From Dichetophora obliterata (Eukaryota > Arthropoda > Insecta > Diptera > Sciomyzidae): a DNA stretch of 64,000 nucleotides. Below are positions 34,703 to 45,882 of this stretch, piece by piece. Positions within the stretch are counted from its first letter, which is position 1. Each line of letters begins with the position of its first letter. Made by a program: the position numbers and the translations under genes. The notes below the pieces were generated by a model. That model was not told the DNA's origin and did no database searches. It saw only the letters and a list, made by a program, of their open reading frames with translations. The stretch is from positions 52,091,753 to 52,155,752 of the forward strand of contig OY986438.1 in the NCBI GenBank assembly GCA_963920525.1, read 5' to 3'.

Positions 34703-34882
34703 ATGGAAATTGATGAAGTAAGTAAATATTCAATTATTGTTTTATTTTAATTTTTAAACGCTAAATGTTTACAGCCAACAAACAGTGATTCTTTTCCTGT
34801 AAATAATATTAATAGCAGTTTTAATGACGACGCTATAAAAGTAAAAATTGTGAGCGGCGATTTTAAACATATTATTTTTTAA
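34703..34882 (+). pseudogene. Probable hAT-B transposase 5' remnant with mini-intron
   Basis: ATG at 34703 gives MEIDE, then GTAAGTA at 34718 and a pyrimidine/TTTACAG acceptor ending at 34774: a 57-bp intron, a normal size for flies. Exon 2 (34775-34882) encodes PTNSDSFPVNN...VKIVSGDFK and a stop. Position and orientation fit the first exons of a hAT transposase whose catalytic part has been deleted. Splicing is inferred from the consensus only. Confidence 0.4.
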
Positions 34883-34927
34883 ACCAAAATTATGTTTTTA
34901 CATTCAAACATTAATAATTAATAAATA

Positions 34928-36244
34928 CAGGGTTGCCCATATTCGACGGACCCATGTTTTTTTTTAAAAATTCAAAGAAAAAAATAAAAATTTGGCGGTT
35001 GGCAATCTTAATCATTTAATTTGTTCCAAGTAGATTTGTATACATCAATTTTTGAATATGATATCTCTCAAATGGCCGCCTCTGGCGTTGATAGCGTATT
35101 GTGCCCTTTTTGCAGCATTTTCCATCGTTTTCGCCAACATTTCGGCCGGAATAGCGGCTATTTCTTCACGAATGTTGTCCTTGAGCTCTTCTACGGTCCT
35201 TGGCTTGTTAACGTAAACCTTTGACTTCAAATATCCCCACAAGAAGAAGTCAGGCGGCGTCAAATCGGGCGAACGCGGTGGCCAGTCCAAATCACCACTT
35301 TTCGACATCAAACGGCCCGGAAAAAAATTCTTCAGAAAATCGATTGTTATGCGACTTGTGTGCGGTGGAGCGCCGTCTTGTTGAAACCAGAACTGCCTCA
35401 TACGCTTTCGACGAATAATTGGCATCACAAAATTGGTCATCATGTCGCGATAACGCTCCTGGTTGATGGTAACAGCATGGCCATTTTCATTTTGGAAGAA
35501 AAACGGCCCAATGACCGTTTTCGCACTAACGCCGCACCAAACTGTGACTTTTTCGTCATGAAGAGGCACTTCTTGAATCTCCTGAGGATTTTCAGTGGCG
35601 TAAATACGGCAATTTTGCTTATTTACGGTCCCATTCAATGTGAAATGGGCTTCATCGGACATGATAATTTTGTTCCAAAATTCCTCGTCATCTTCGGCCA
35701 TTTCGAAGACTCTTTGGGCCCATTCCAATCGACGAGGCTTGTCCGCAGGCAACAATCTTTGCGTCAATTGAATTTTGTACGGGAACAAATGCAAATCAAC
35801 GCGAATAATCCGTTGTAAAGTGGACCGAGCCATGCCCAACTGCTGAGAACGGCGTTTTTGGGATGTTCTTGGGGACCTCTCAACACTGGCTCGTACGGCA
35901 GCGATATTCTCAGCCGATCGCCTTGGTCGACTTTTATTTGGCCTCTTCGGATTAGAAAGAGCCTCACCAGTCGAAAATTTTTCGTATAAACGCTTAATGG
36001 TGTTCTTAGAAGGCGCACTTCTCACATTTTTTAATATTTTAAAAGCACGTTGAGTTTTCACAATTGACTTCTTCTGTTGAATGTAAATTTCAACTATTTC
36101 AGAGCGCTCGCGTGGCGTGTATTGTTCCATGGTAAAAATCTGCTTGGACTGACGCTTCAAACGCGGTATGTCATTAAGCGATCTGACATCTCTGTCAAAA
36201 GTTATGGCGTTGCCAGATGGGTCCGTCGAATATGGGCAACCCTG
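34928..36244 (-). mobile_element. Near-intact DD41D (rosa-like) mariner, 1317 bp
   Basis: Terminal inverted repeats start CAGGGTTGCCCATATTCGAC and are identical over 28 bp. TA lies on both sides (34926-34927 and 36245-36246). One uninterrupted transposase ORF fills the interior on the minus strand. It is inserted inside hAT-B. Perfect ends, the expected 1.3-kb length and an open ORF suggest recent arrival; activity cannot be judged from sequence alone. Confidence 0.95.
35045..36160 (-). CDS. DD41D mariner transposase, 371 aa, apparently intact
   Basis: Cut-and-paste transposase of the IS630/Tc1/mariner superfamily, acting in the nucleus on its own terminal repeats at TA targets. From the first ATG: helix-turn-helix at about residues 17-60 (RSEIVEIYIQQKKSIVKTQ), a basic linker with SRPRRSAENIAAVRASV and RRSQQLGMARSTLQRI (about 78-118), then the DDE/D fold with MSDEAHF (D169), WFQQDGAPPHTSR (D262) and TPPDFFLWG (D304), and a C-terminal ARGGHLRDIIFKN. 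There are 41 residues between D262 and D304, the DD41D signature that I recall from 'rosa' elements of Ceratitis rosa. The second methionine (residue 11, MEQYTPRERS) aligns better with sister copies and may be the real start. No stops or frameshifts. It is the only intact transposase in the window. Confidence 0.95.
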   Translation of the reverse strand: MKRQSKQIFTMEQYTPRERSEIVEIYIQQKKSIVKTQRAFKILKNVRSAPSKNTIKRLYEKFSTGEALSNPKRPNKSRPRRSAENIAAVRASVERSPRTSQKRRSQQLGMARSTLQRIIRVDLHLFPYKIQLTQRLLPADKPRRLEWAQRVFEMAEDDEEFWNKIIMSDEAHFTLNGTVNKQNCRIYATENPQEIQEVPLHDEKVTVWCGVSAKTVIGPFFFQNENGHAVTINQERYRDMMTNFVMPIIRRKRMRQFWFQQDGAPPHTSRITIDFLKNFFPGRLMSKSGDLDWPPRSPDLTPPDFFLWGYLKSKVYVNKPRTVEELKDNIREEIAAIPAEMLAKTMENAAKRAQYAINARGGHLRDIIFKN

Positions 36245-36706
36245 TACATAAAGTTAAATTTTTTTGAAATTTTTTTTTTTGTTTTCGTTATCTTTATCTG
36301 GAAAGTAGATGGAAAAGATTTTTGTTTTTAATAATATATAAATTTAAATTAAAACATGCTACTGTTAATTCATCTTTTTTCAAGTACTTGCCAACTTGCA
36401 AGTATTTCAAGTACTTGCAAACTTGTACTCCTCTTGCAAGTTGTTTTATGCACATAACTAAGACGCGATAGACAATTTATTATTTGTTTTGCTTTCAACC
36501 GGTTTTCCACTTACGCACACTATCTACAATTTTCGATCACGCCAACGCTATCCGCAAATGAGAGTGAGAGAACGAAAGTAATTGCGACCCCACAAATGTT
36601 TTTTACAGCGATTCAAATGTAATTGTGCAGCCCTTTAATATATAAACAATAATAAACTCAAATAAAGTAATTTGAGTATATCTGAAAATTTAAAAAAAAA
36701 GATTCG

Positions 36707-36846
36707 AAAATGATCCGATTATTTCAAAAATTTCGTTACGAAAACGATTCTACTGTTCCAAAAATCTCGTTTCAAAAACGATCCGATAATTCTAAAAATC
36801 TCTTTTCGAAAACGATTCGATTATTCTAAAAATCTCGTTTCGAAAA
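36707..36846. repeat. 34-bp tandem repeat, four units
   Basis: Units start at 36707, 36741, 36775 and 36809, each like AAAACGATCCGATTATTCTA followed by AAAATCTCGTTTCG, with few changes. A further partial AAAACGA follows at 36843. The flanks hold inverted TTCGAAAACGAA blocks. Non-coding, probably subterminal repeats of a DNA element whose other side (33320-33420) has TTCGAATTCGA motifs. Confidence 0.85.
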
Positions 36847-36959
36847 CGAAGTGTGAATTTCTACCGCTCGCGGATTCGAAAACGAAACGAGAACGAATTT
36901 CGTTTTCGAACTAAATGCACGATATCTCGGTTTCACCTTCGAAATGAATCCTTTTGGTT

Positions 36960-37195
36960 TATTTGGTAGTTATAGCTCGAACACGGCCATTTTTGTAACC
37001 ATTCGAATTAAATTACAAAATTTTAGTGGAATATAACCGAATTCGTTTGAAATATAGCGTCTTTAATGATTTCTTAGCCTTGACAACGAATGTTGTAAAT
37101 TTGATGCCCTTATGTGTTACCGTTCTTGAGATCTTAACGGACACCAAACCGCACTAACAATTTTATATGTACCTTTTAGGGTGGCCCTCAACTGT
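36960..37195 (-). mobile_element. Helitron-1 family fragment, part 2
   Basis: Parallels 33000-33200: both contain AAATTACCAAATTTTAG/AAATTACAAAATTTTAG, CCTTGA(T/C)AAC, TGTTGTAAATTTG and GTGTTACCGTT in the same order. A diverged module of the same Helitron-like family. Confidence 0.5.
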
Positions 37196-37577
37196 AAGCG
37201 AATTTTTTTTTTATAAATTGAATATGTGTGGAGCCCTCGTTTGCTTCTTATCATGTCAAAAGCATATTCTGAAAATTTCAGGAAAAAATATTAATACATA
37301 AATGTGAAAGCAGCACGAGCTCAAGTTTAAATCCGATTTATATGGGGAAAAAATGCTCTTTTTTCTAAAAAATTCCAATAACTGAATTGTTTCAAATTTG
37401 TAATATTTCAAAATGTGCATTTTTAAATTTTTGGGAATTTTTTCGTAAAAATACTTAAACTCGAAATTTCCAAAAAGGTACAATTGTACCAAAAAATTTC
37501 ATAACGACCAGGTTATTTAACATAATCCCACAATTTTTTGTATCTGTTTGAAATATAGTTTAAGAAAATATTTCCAC

Positions 37578-38104
37578 AACACTTCAATGAAATTTTTTCA
37601 AATTTGGATTTTTGCGATTTTTTAATACAACAAGGATATTTTACATACAATTAGATATTTTTCGAAAAATGAAAAATCACTTCTCTAGTAGTTTTTGTCT
37701 AATTTTATTCTTGGAAGAAAAATTTCATCAAAAATAAGACGAGTACCAGTTTTTTGAAAATATGCACTTAACTCTCTCCAGCTGAGGTCGTAGTCTGACA
37801 GACACCGCAAATCACAATTTCGGTCATTTCTTCGAAATTTCATCGAAACACTTCAATGAAATTTTTTCAAATTTGAATTTTTGCGATTTTTTAATACAAC
37901 AAGGATATTTTAAATACAATTAGATATTTTTCGAAAAATGAAAAATCACTTCTCTAGTAGTTTTTGTCTAATTTTATTCTTGGAAGAAAAATTTCATCAA
38001 AAATAAGACGAGTATCAGTTTTTTGAAAATATGCACTTAACTCTCTCCAGCTGAGGTCGCAGTCTGACAGACACCGCAAATCACAATTTCGGTCATTTCT
38101 TCGT
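37578..38104. repeat. 269-bp tandem duplication
   Basis: The sequence from 37578 recurs from 37847 to about 38104 with only a few substitutions (for example GAGTACC/GAGTATC and GTCGTAG/GTCGCAG). A recent direct tandem duplication of AT-rich, non-coding DNA. Confidence 0.9.
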
Positions 38105-38252
38105 GAATTTTGTAAATTGTATCAATTAAATAAGCCACATAATTTCAAGCAAACGTCTTTTATATAAAGTTTTAAGCTTACATTGGATAATTAACTATGC
38201 TTTTGTTTAAATAATAAAGACCTGACAAATAAAGAACTTCATAAAAATAATT

Positions 38253-38618
38253 CCCAGTAGCGGATGGAATATATTCCGAATATATGAAGCATCAATTACC
38301 TTGTAATGACCACTACTTCCGACTATATTACCTTACTATGCATAAAAGGCCTTACATTTAACATTGAATGAGATAGGAGGTAAGTGATCGCCTCCCTTCA
38401 GCATTACCTAGAAGTTATGGAGTAACATACTACTTGTATTAAGTTATAAAAATCACTGCATTACTTTTCCTTGTATGCTACATTACAGGTAATGAGGTAT
38501 GATTTAATTACTTCTGCTATATGCAGACGTATTACTTTTTGAAAAAAGTAATGCTTCCTTACCTGGTAATTTATTCTGTATTAGTTCTATGGTAGCCACT
38601 GGCAAATCCGCTGCTGGG
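38253..38618. mobile_element. MITE with CCCAGTAGCGGAT ends (366 bp)
   Basis: Left CCCAGTAGCGGATGG; right, reverse-complemented, CCCAGCAGCGGATTTG. The interior is rich in AATTACC/GGTAAT motifs. The target duplication is not clear and the superfamily is unknown. Confidence 0.5.
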
Positions 38619-39642
38619 TTGATTCAGATTTTCAACTTAAGGTCGCAAGCGGCACGTTTAAATATTAATATTTTTTTCTGAAAATTTCACTGCTTACTTC
38701 TGTTAAGTAAAGGATCAAATTTGTTACTTTCAAAAAAAGAAATAAGGGCCACTCTAATACTTATCTGTGAGTATCTTACTAATAATATACAATGTGAGTA
38801 TCTTACTAATGCTATAGATGCTCACATTGAAACTTTTCTAATTTTGTACTTGATCTCAGGTCCTTGCGATTTCAAGAAGAACGTGCATTTTATAAGTTTA
38901 ATTGTAAATACTTTGCAATTAAAGTTTCTACACTGTAACAAAGTTTTGATAATACTGTATTACGTAGCTGACAAATAATTCGATAAGGTTTTCAGGTAAT
39001 TAATTTAGTTCCAGATAAGTCAGTTCAAATACTTTCAAATAAATATAACACAAACAAAACTCAACCTTTTATCAAGGAAATTAAGCATTTAATTAAAATT
39101 CTATATTTCAGGTTACATGAACTTCATATATAATAAGATTTTGAAATTATCAGTCATAATAAAATAACGATTAAAACACTCTGAAAATAATAACATGAAA
39201 ACATGACAGTAAGAAATAAAACAAAAAAGCAAAAAAAAAAATAGGCTCAATAGGAGAAAAAACAACATAAAAAGTTAGAATGACTTTAAAAATAATCTTT
39301 GTTCACAACGCTTCATTGAGTACAGATAAGCTCATGTTTCAATCTAGGTTTGATGATTTGTAATAATGTATGTGGTTGGGTTTTATTTTAATGCAAAATT
39401 ACGTGCTTGTTACTGGAAACAAATCATCACCTTTGAGTTGGTGTTAAGCGGAAAATAACACCTGCAACATGAAATTTCAAGTTCGCTTGTAGGCTGGACT
39501 TTTTTCTTTTTAGATAAGCATTAACAATAACTTCACAATTTTTACATCTGATTAAATAAAATCGTTTTATTTAAAATCAAATGTAATAATTCGGGAATCA
39601 GTAAACCTGTATTTTTTACAATTAAACGAATCTTCAAGGACT

Positions 39643-39673
<31 letters not shown>

Positions 39674-40080
39674 TGTGTATAGATTTACTGAATAGACTAT
39701 CCAAAAGCCTGTAAAATTTATGAATAATAAATGAATAGCATTGAGAAAACAAAACTTGAACATTACCTTCCATATATGTATTTCACTAACATTTTGGCAC
39801 GTACTCATATTCTTTATCATTTTTATTTAGGTTATCATTGTTGCAAAAATTATTTTGTGTACTTTTAGAACCCTTTACCCGTATGTTTCAATTGACAAAC
39901 ATGTTTACAAAAATATACTACTGATAGCTCTGAAATAAAAGAAACCATTATTGCATTGATTGAAGATTTTAATAACTATCAAAAAAAATTGTTTATAATT
40001 TTTCTGAAAAAACTACTTTTATTAGAAACTTTATTACTCTCGTTTTTCAGAAAAAGTTTGTTATTTTACTTTGTTAAGTA
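38619..40080. other. Spacer with a (TTTA)n microsatellite
   Basis: No gene recognised. A (TTTA) run of about eight units lies at 39641-39674. Short ORFs such as 38721-38978 have no motif. Confidence 0.45.
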
Positions 40081-40112
40081 AAGTTCTTTCAAGGACTGAA
40101 ACGGCCAATTCT
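40081..40112. repeat. SINE 3' tail fragment
   Basis: AAAGTTCTTTCAAGGACTGA and the following CGGCCAAT match the 3' end of the SINE at 58660-58950 (AAGTCCTTCCAAGGGCTGAA...TGGCCAG). Only this end is present. Confidence 0.45.
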
Positions 40113-40269
40113 TTTTTTTATTTTCATAAAAAAAAGTTCAGTGAAAGAATCGTGACAATATTTGGACTCAATTCTGAGTTATAAACTCATTTATGCTCTT
40201 CTTCGTATACTGAAACTGTTTCCACACCTTTAGTAGGCGGTTTGAAAGGAAACGGAAAAAAAATTAATC

Positions 40270-41116
40270 TTTAAACCTGTCCCGAGTGGAATTCTACCTC
40301 TCTGCCAAATATCGAAGCAATTGGTAAACAATTTTTAGAGGTGTGTGATATTTCCCATAAAATATACACAATTTTCGTAAAAAAAGCTTCTTCGGATTTT
40401 TTGCAATTTTCCAAATTTTGCACTCAACTTTTCCAATTTTTCTTTTAATACAAACCATGTCCTTACAACAATGAACATAATGCAAAAAAATATTTGGTTG
40501 GCATATTTTGGTTGTGCCCCACACGCCCCTTGTTTAATGCCCATAAAATTTGATCAGTGAAACGGCATGTGCAAATCGTGGTCGAATTCCAAATTCTGAG
40601 GCTGTGCTGCCTATAAACCCAAAGGTATTCGCTATCGAAAATTTGGGATGTATAGGAGGTTCCACGTTCCCTTGTTTAACGCCCACAAAATTTTATCGGT
40701 GAAACGGTATGTGTAAATCGTAGTCGAATATTGAATTCCTAGGCTGTGCGGCCTTTAAGTCCAAAGCTATTCGATATCGCAAATTTTAGCTGTAAGGGAG
40801 GAGCCACCCCTTTTCCTCTTTTAACCTTGTTTGAGTGGAAATCTCCCTCTCAGCCAAATATCAAAGCAATTGGTAAAGAATTTTCGTAGGTGTGTGATAT
40901 TTCCCATAAAAAATACAAAATTTTCATACAAATACTTCTTCGGGTTATTGCAATTTTCCAAATTTAGCACAAAACTTTTCCAATTTTTCTTTTTATGCAA
41001 GCCTTGTCCTTCCTTACAATAAGAAACACAACGAAAAGAAAATCATCTAAATCGGTCTATCCGTTCTCAAGTGATGAAACGTCATACATGTGGCAATTGA
41101 TTTTTATATATATAGA
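40270..41116 (-). mobile_element. Helitron-like element (minus strand)
   Basis: On the minus strand the 5' end reads TCTATATATATAAAAATC after A, followed by CATCACTTGAGAACGG. Two long modules (about 40285-40480 and 40845-41020) share GAGTGGAA, CAAATATC(A/G)AAGCAATTGG and AGGTGTGTGATATTTCCC, and two shorter ones share CGCCCACAAAATTT(G/T)ATC. Non-coding. Left (3') border not resolved. Confidence 0.55.
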
Positions 41117-41288
41117 TGAATGAAATAACATAAATCAACATAACAAAGAAAGATAAGATAGTATTTTTTATTCTGAGTTAGTGGAAAGAAATCAGTATAA
41201 TTTTCCAATTTTTCTATCCTTGTGGAAGCTTTTATTTATAATCCCATTATCAGTCCTCACTAATTTATGTTTTTTTTAATGTTTTTTT

Positions 41289-42322
41289 AAGATTATAATT
41301 TGCATGGTCATGATTTCCTTGTAAGCATTATTCCGACATTGTCACCAGTTGAAATTTTCAGTTGGTCTGTCGCCTCGGGAATCTTAAGGGGCAGAGCAAC
41401 GTGGAACTTGCCACTAATTATTCCACAAATGGTTTCAAGTTTCCGCCACACGCAGCGCATTTTTCTGCGAATTGGCATGGTGCTGCATCCTCAAGAATGA
41501 ATTTTTGCAATTTCTGATAGTGAAATTCGATGCAGTGGTAAATTCTACAAAGGGAATAGTTGACAAGGTTCACAAAAAAAAATGTATTCGCTTTGAGAGG
41601 TCTCAGTTTTGAGGATATTCACATTTTTTCAAATTTCCGAGCTTCTTAACATCCTCCTTCTAATATACTATTGACTTTACGGATCAGAAAAACTTTTGCA
41701 TTTGAGAACAAAATTTTAAACCATAAAATGGATAAATGTTAAAATTTAAACCAATTTAAACAAAATTTAAACCAATCGCCAAAAACTAAATAAAAAACAC
41801 ACCCGCTTAAAAGTTATAAATTTTAGAACTCAAAAAGTGCCCAAAAAGTACACTGTGCAACGTTGTTCACTACAATAACCGTCATAACTGCATAAGATAT
41901 ATCCATAACTTAGGCAATTATCGAGAATACCAAGTCGAATAGTTTCTTATGTACTTACAAATGAATGATAAATAACGTTGATATGGCTAAAAATTTTGTT
42001 GTGACCACAAAGTAAAAAATAGTTACAAGCAGCAGCAACTTAATAGCAATAAAGTGTAAAAAAAATGTTGCCAATGCGACAGTAAAAAGTTTTGCTCCTC
42101 ATCAGCATTTTTAAAATTTGTCGCTCATTGTTTTTCGTTATAATTTTTGTTTGCGCTGCGTGTGGCGGAAACTTGAAACCATTTGTGGAATAATTAGTGG
42201 CAAGTTCCACGTTGCTCTGCCCCTTAAGATTCCCGAGGCGACAGACCAACTGAAAATTTCAACTGGTGACAATGTCGGAATAATGCTTACAAAGAAATCA
42301 TGACCATGCAAATTATAATCTT
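41289..42322. repeat. Large inverted repeat, 171-bp arms
   Basis: 41289-41459 is the reverse complement of 42152-42322 with about one mismatch; the spacer is about 690 bp. Each arm encodes, in mirror image, the same short open peptide (CVWRKLETICGIISGKFHV...KKS then stop), so the arm may derive from a coding exon or a TE. A transcript across it would fold into a long hairpin. Confidence 0.85.
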
Positions 42323-43047
42323 CAAATTGTATAACGCAGCGCAACAGCGAGAAGTTATGAGTCGCGAGCTAGATGAATAGTGGGACAAAGAAGAACGAAA
42401 AATGTGTTTTTCACCTCCAATTAAAAATAATACGTTGAATGATTATTTTTTCCCTTATGAAAACTATGTTTTTTAAAAATGTTGGCCCACTGCGTTTTTT
42501 CTGAAGGCTCATTGTAACAATAACACCATGCATTGCGTCAATTTAAATGTTTTTCTGCTTATTTTAGCGATCATGCTATCATGTCAGATCTGCAGACTTT
42601 TATTGCAATTCATGGCCACCTTCTCTTTTTCTATAGTAGAAAAACGTCCGACTTTTCTTTTTCGCAGTTTTTTCTCTATAAACTTTACCGCAATGTAAGC
42701 CGAAAATATACAAAAGTATTAAAAAGAAGATATGTTTTAATTTAACTTAATTTAATTCGTCAAAAAATAAACAGAGTTTTTGGAGAAAGTGTATCTACTA
42801 AAAAATAGCTTGAGTATTTCTGCAATAAAAGCAATTTACGGTCTTCTTTGATAGGGGTATAGATAGGGCTTGATAGGACTTGAGAACTTGTGCACTTGAC
42901 ACAAACAATATACACGTACATAAAAAAGTGCACTTTTACTATAGTCTTAAACCTAAGGAATTTGAGCATATTGAAAAATTTGACAGTTTTAAGTAGTGAT
43001 GCAGCATTTGAGAGTTTATATACCAATTACTTGTCATATATGCTCTA
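42323..43047. other. Spacer, nothing recognised
   Basis: AT-rich with short ORFs (for example 42533-42745) that lack motifs. Confidence 0.4.
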
Positions 43048-43757
43048 CTCAAAATATTTATTAGTAAAATTTCTACTAATTCGTACATTCTATAAATATT
43101 CGTACAATATACAAAGTTTTTGTATCAAGATATCTTTACAAATTCATTCGTAAAATGTTTCTTATACCTGATCTATTATCTTTACATACTTATCATATTA
43201 GTAACAAAAATAAAATAATTTGTATTAGTGAATTGCACGAATGATCATGTACATATAAATAAAATTATTTGTAAATTTCTTGTACGAATAACATCGTAAT
43301 TTCTTTCATTAGATTCGTAGTATTTACTAACGTGTTCGTACTATTAACGAATGAAAAACAATATTAGTAGAAAAAATACATTCGTAAATTGACCGTACGA
43401 ATTATTCGTAGAATGTACGAATTATAAGTTGAGTTCAAAAAATTTAAAAACGAAATCTTTCAGCCGTTTATCGAAAAGCTACAGAATATTAGGAATTGTA
43501 TGATTGTAAAGTGACTGTGGACTTCTTGTAGAGTACGTGGCCCTTAAGCTAAAGAGCCAAGGTTCAAAACGCAGCTCAGACAGAATTTTTTTGTTTTCTT
43601 TCGTTATTTGATATTATGATCATTTGTAAATTTAACAAATGTATTCGTAAAATATACATTATTTTATGTATTATAATAATAAGGTATTTGTGATATTTAC
43701 TAAAATTCGTAGAATGGACGCAATTATTAGTAATATTTACACAAATATTTTTCAGTG
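43048..43757. mobile_element. TA-flanked ATTCGTA-rich element carrying a tRNA-like segment
   Basis: TA precedes CTCAAAATATTTATTAGTAA on the left and follows ...AATATTTTTCAGTG on the right. The two ends are imperfect inverted repeats. ATTCGTA and its inverse are scattered through the terminal parts. The core (about 43490-43590) has a tRNA-like promoter relic with GGTTCAAAACG (B-box-like) at 43561-43571. The core and its flanks are paralogous to the inverted piece at 49240-49690. Confidence 0.5.
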
Positions 43758-43772
43758 TAAAAATTTAGTGAA

Positions 43773-44052
43773 TTATGTTGACTTTATATGATTTAAATAC
43801 AAATTCTAAATGTTTGATAGTTTAAATCATACTTGATTTCATACTTGATTTCCTTTTCATATTGAAAAAACTTTGTTGTTGTTGTTGTTTCTTTGGAAAA
43901 ATTCGTTAGAACAATTAATTGTTCTAACTTTGACCTTAAGCTCAATAAACGATTTTAAACTATCAAACAACTAGAATTTGTATTTAAAATCAAGTATGAT
44001 TTAAACTATCAAACATTAAGAATTTGTATTTAAATCATATAAAGTCAACATA
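43773..44052. repeat. Foldback with TATTTAAATCATA arms
   Basis: TGTTGACTTTATATGATTTA at 43776 onward is mirrored by the end of the element near 44052. AGTTTAAATCATACTTGATTT is present in both orientations, and the right arm carries an extra internal copy. The core contains a GTT microsatellite (43874-43888) and AACAATTAATTGTT. Non-coding. Confidence 0.6.
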
Positions 44053-44708
44053 ATAAATATAGAGGTCATTTAGAAAAAACTTTAATTTAGTGAATTAACG
44101 CAAAATGTATAATTCGACTATTTTTTTGCAGTCACAAATAAAAATATTATTAATATTTTGTTACTTAGGAATTAGCATGACCTATCTGAGAAAAATACAT
44201 AATTGGGTTCTAGGTATTTTTTACAAAATATACTGTACATCATTAATTGTCAATTAGTAAATTGTTATATAAGGCAGGCGCCTATCAATTGCATTATTAA
44301 TTTAAAAATTCATAATTTTTGTCGTAACATAACACCATTTTTTTGGCATGTTTATATTTGATTTCTGGAATCAGTTCTTTTGTTAGCCTTTAACAATAAC
44401 AAACAGCTGGTATTGACATATAAGATATACTTCAATAAATTTCTCAAAAGTGAGGTGCGTTCACGAAAACTTAACTGCACAAGTCTTCAACTTGCAAGTG
44501 CACTGAATCGTGAATACTCCTAATATGTAAAAAACAAAAAGTTAATAATAAAGAATACAAAATAACGATGACATTCAATTTTGAGACGGTTTAGAGGTCC
44601 CCTGATTTTCAGATTGGAGTTTGTAATTCCAGAATTTCATGAATAATCCGGAATTTTAAAAGTTATGTGAAATGATTTAAACAATTTTTATGATTCAAAG
44701 ATTTACTA

Positions 44709-44822
44709 ACACGGTTGCACCACTTTCTAATTTATATTCGATTTAAAATTTCATTTCTTATAAGCTTATAAATGTTTAAAATTAAAACTAATTGATAAGT
44801 TAAAGTGATTGGTGCAACCGGG
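44709..44822. mobile_element. Short TA-flanked MITE (114 bp)
   Basis: Left ACACGGTTGCACCACTTT and right, reverse-complemented, CCCGGTTGCACCAATCACTT, with TA on each side (44707-44708 and 44823-44824). Non-coding, probably Tc1/mariner-derived. Confidence 0.5.
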
Positions 44823-44824
44823 TA

Positions 44825-45880
44825 TATAAATAATAAATGTTATTGTTGTTATAAATCATAAAAAATTACAAATGTAATCTTGTACAAAAATGGGCATTGC
44901 AATTAAACAAAAAAAAATAAACTTTTGTTTAATATTTATTCTGCAAAATGGCCATTCAACTTTAAGATCAGTGGTTGTCAAACTCTTTTGGCTTCGGCAC
45001 ACCAAAGTCATTAAAAAAATTGTATATCCAAAAAAATATATAGGTTATCAGTTTAATGCTGCGTTTTTATTTCTTAGCAACAAGGGGATTCATAGAACAA
45101 AGTTAAAAATTTCACATAATTAAAGGAAATCCTTAAGGAATTGAATTGTGAAAAGCATGTATTGAAATTTAGTCCCATGAGGGAATAAAAAATAAACTTT
45201 TTTTCTATATAGCGTTGGTTAAATTTTAATAGAGTTTCGGTGTCATCATATATACAATACAGCATTTCCTAGAATTTAGTCCAAGATTTTTAAGGGTATA
45301 GTCAGTAAGTGATTAATAAATAAATAAAAAATATTTAATATGGATTTTATAGCTCACTCATATCCAAACCCATTAATTTTTTTATATGACGACGAGAATA
45401 CTTTCTAGGCCTTCAAAGCATTACAAACATTAAATTAAAATGAAATTTGACTATTACCATCTCCTGATCTAAGCCCACGTCCTCTCGTTTACTGGTCCGA
45501 CATCTTATCCGTTCATCTATCGCAGTTGTAGACAAAGTTTTGCTTATTTTGAGTCATTACAATTACACGCAAGCATTCAGTGATGTCGGTTCAATACTAT
45601 TTTCAATACTATTTTTAAATTTATATATGTTTTTACAAATTTTATTTATATAAAATTATCCAAAAAATATATTTAAGAATTTCTTTATACATATATAAAT
45701 ATTTTCATTTAATATGATTTGAGTTCGATACCCAGTGTGAAGAAAAAAATTATTTTTTTTGTTCAATTTTCAAATTTTGATTTTTTTTATAAATTTTTCT
45801 AAAATATCTTATATGAAAATATTAAGAACCTTCACAAGGTAAACCACAGAAGCACTGACCAATACAGCGATCATGTAAGG
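44825..45880. other. AT-rich spacer, no gene recognised
   Basis: Short ORFs only. TCTCCTGATCTAAGCCCACG near 45463 could encode SPDLSP, reminiscent of a mariner third-motif region, but nothing around it supports this. Confidence 0.35.
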
Positions 45881-45882
45881 TA

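Larger units (their letters stand above)
34357..36637 (+). mobile_element. hAT-B element, split by a DD41D mariner
   Basis: Terminal repeats TAAAGGGCTGCACAA on both sides and a perfect 8-bp duplication ATATATAA at 34349-34356 and 36638-36645. TAAAG fits the hAT YARNG start. Without the mariner it is about 0.96 kb. CAAGTACTTGC-type motifs recur near both ends (34610 and 36385-36420), as expected for hAT transposase-binding repeats. Confidence 0.85.

Noticed and set aside
35360..35818. 152-aa plus-strand ORF
   Set aside because: Antisense to the intact DD41D transposase; composition reflects the sense gene.
45455..45545. SPDLSP-like peptide suggesting a mariner third catalytic motif
   Set aside because: Isolated six residues with no flanking transposase motifs or terminal repeats.
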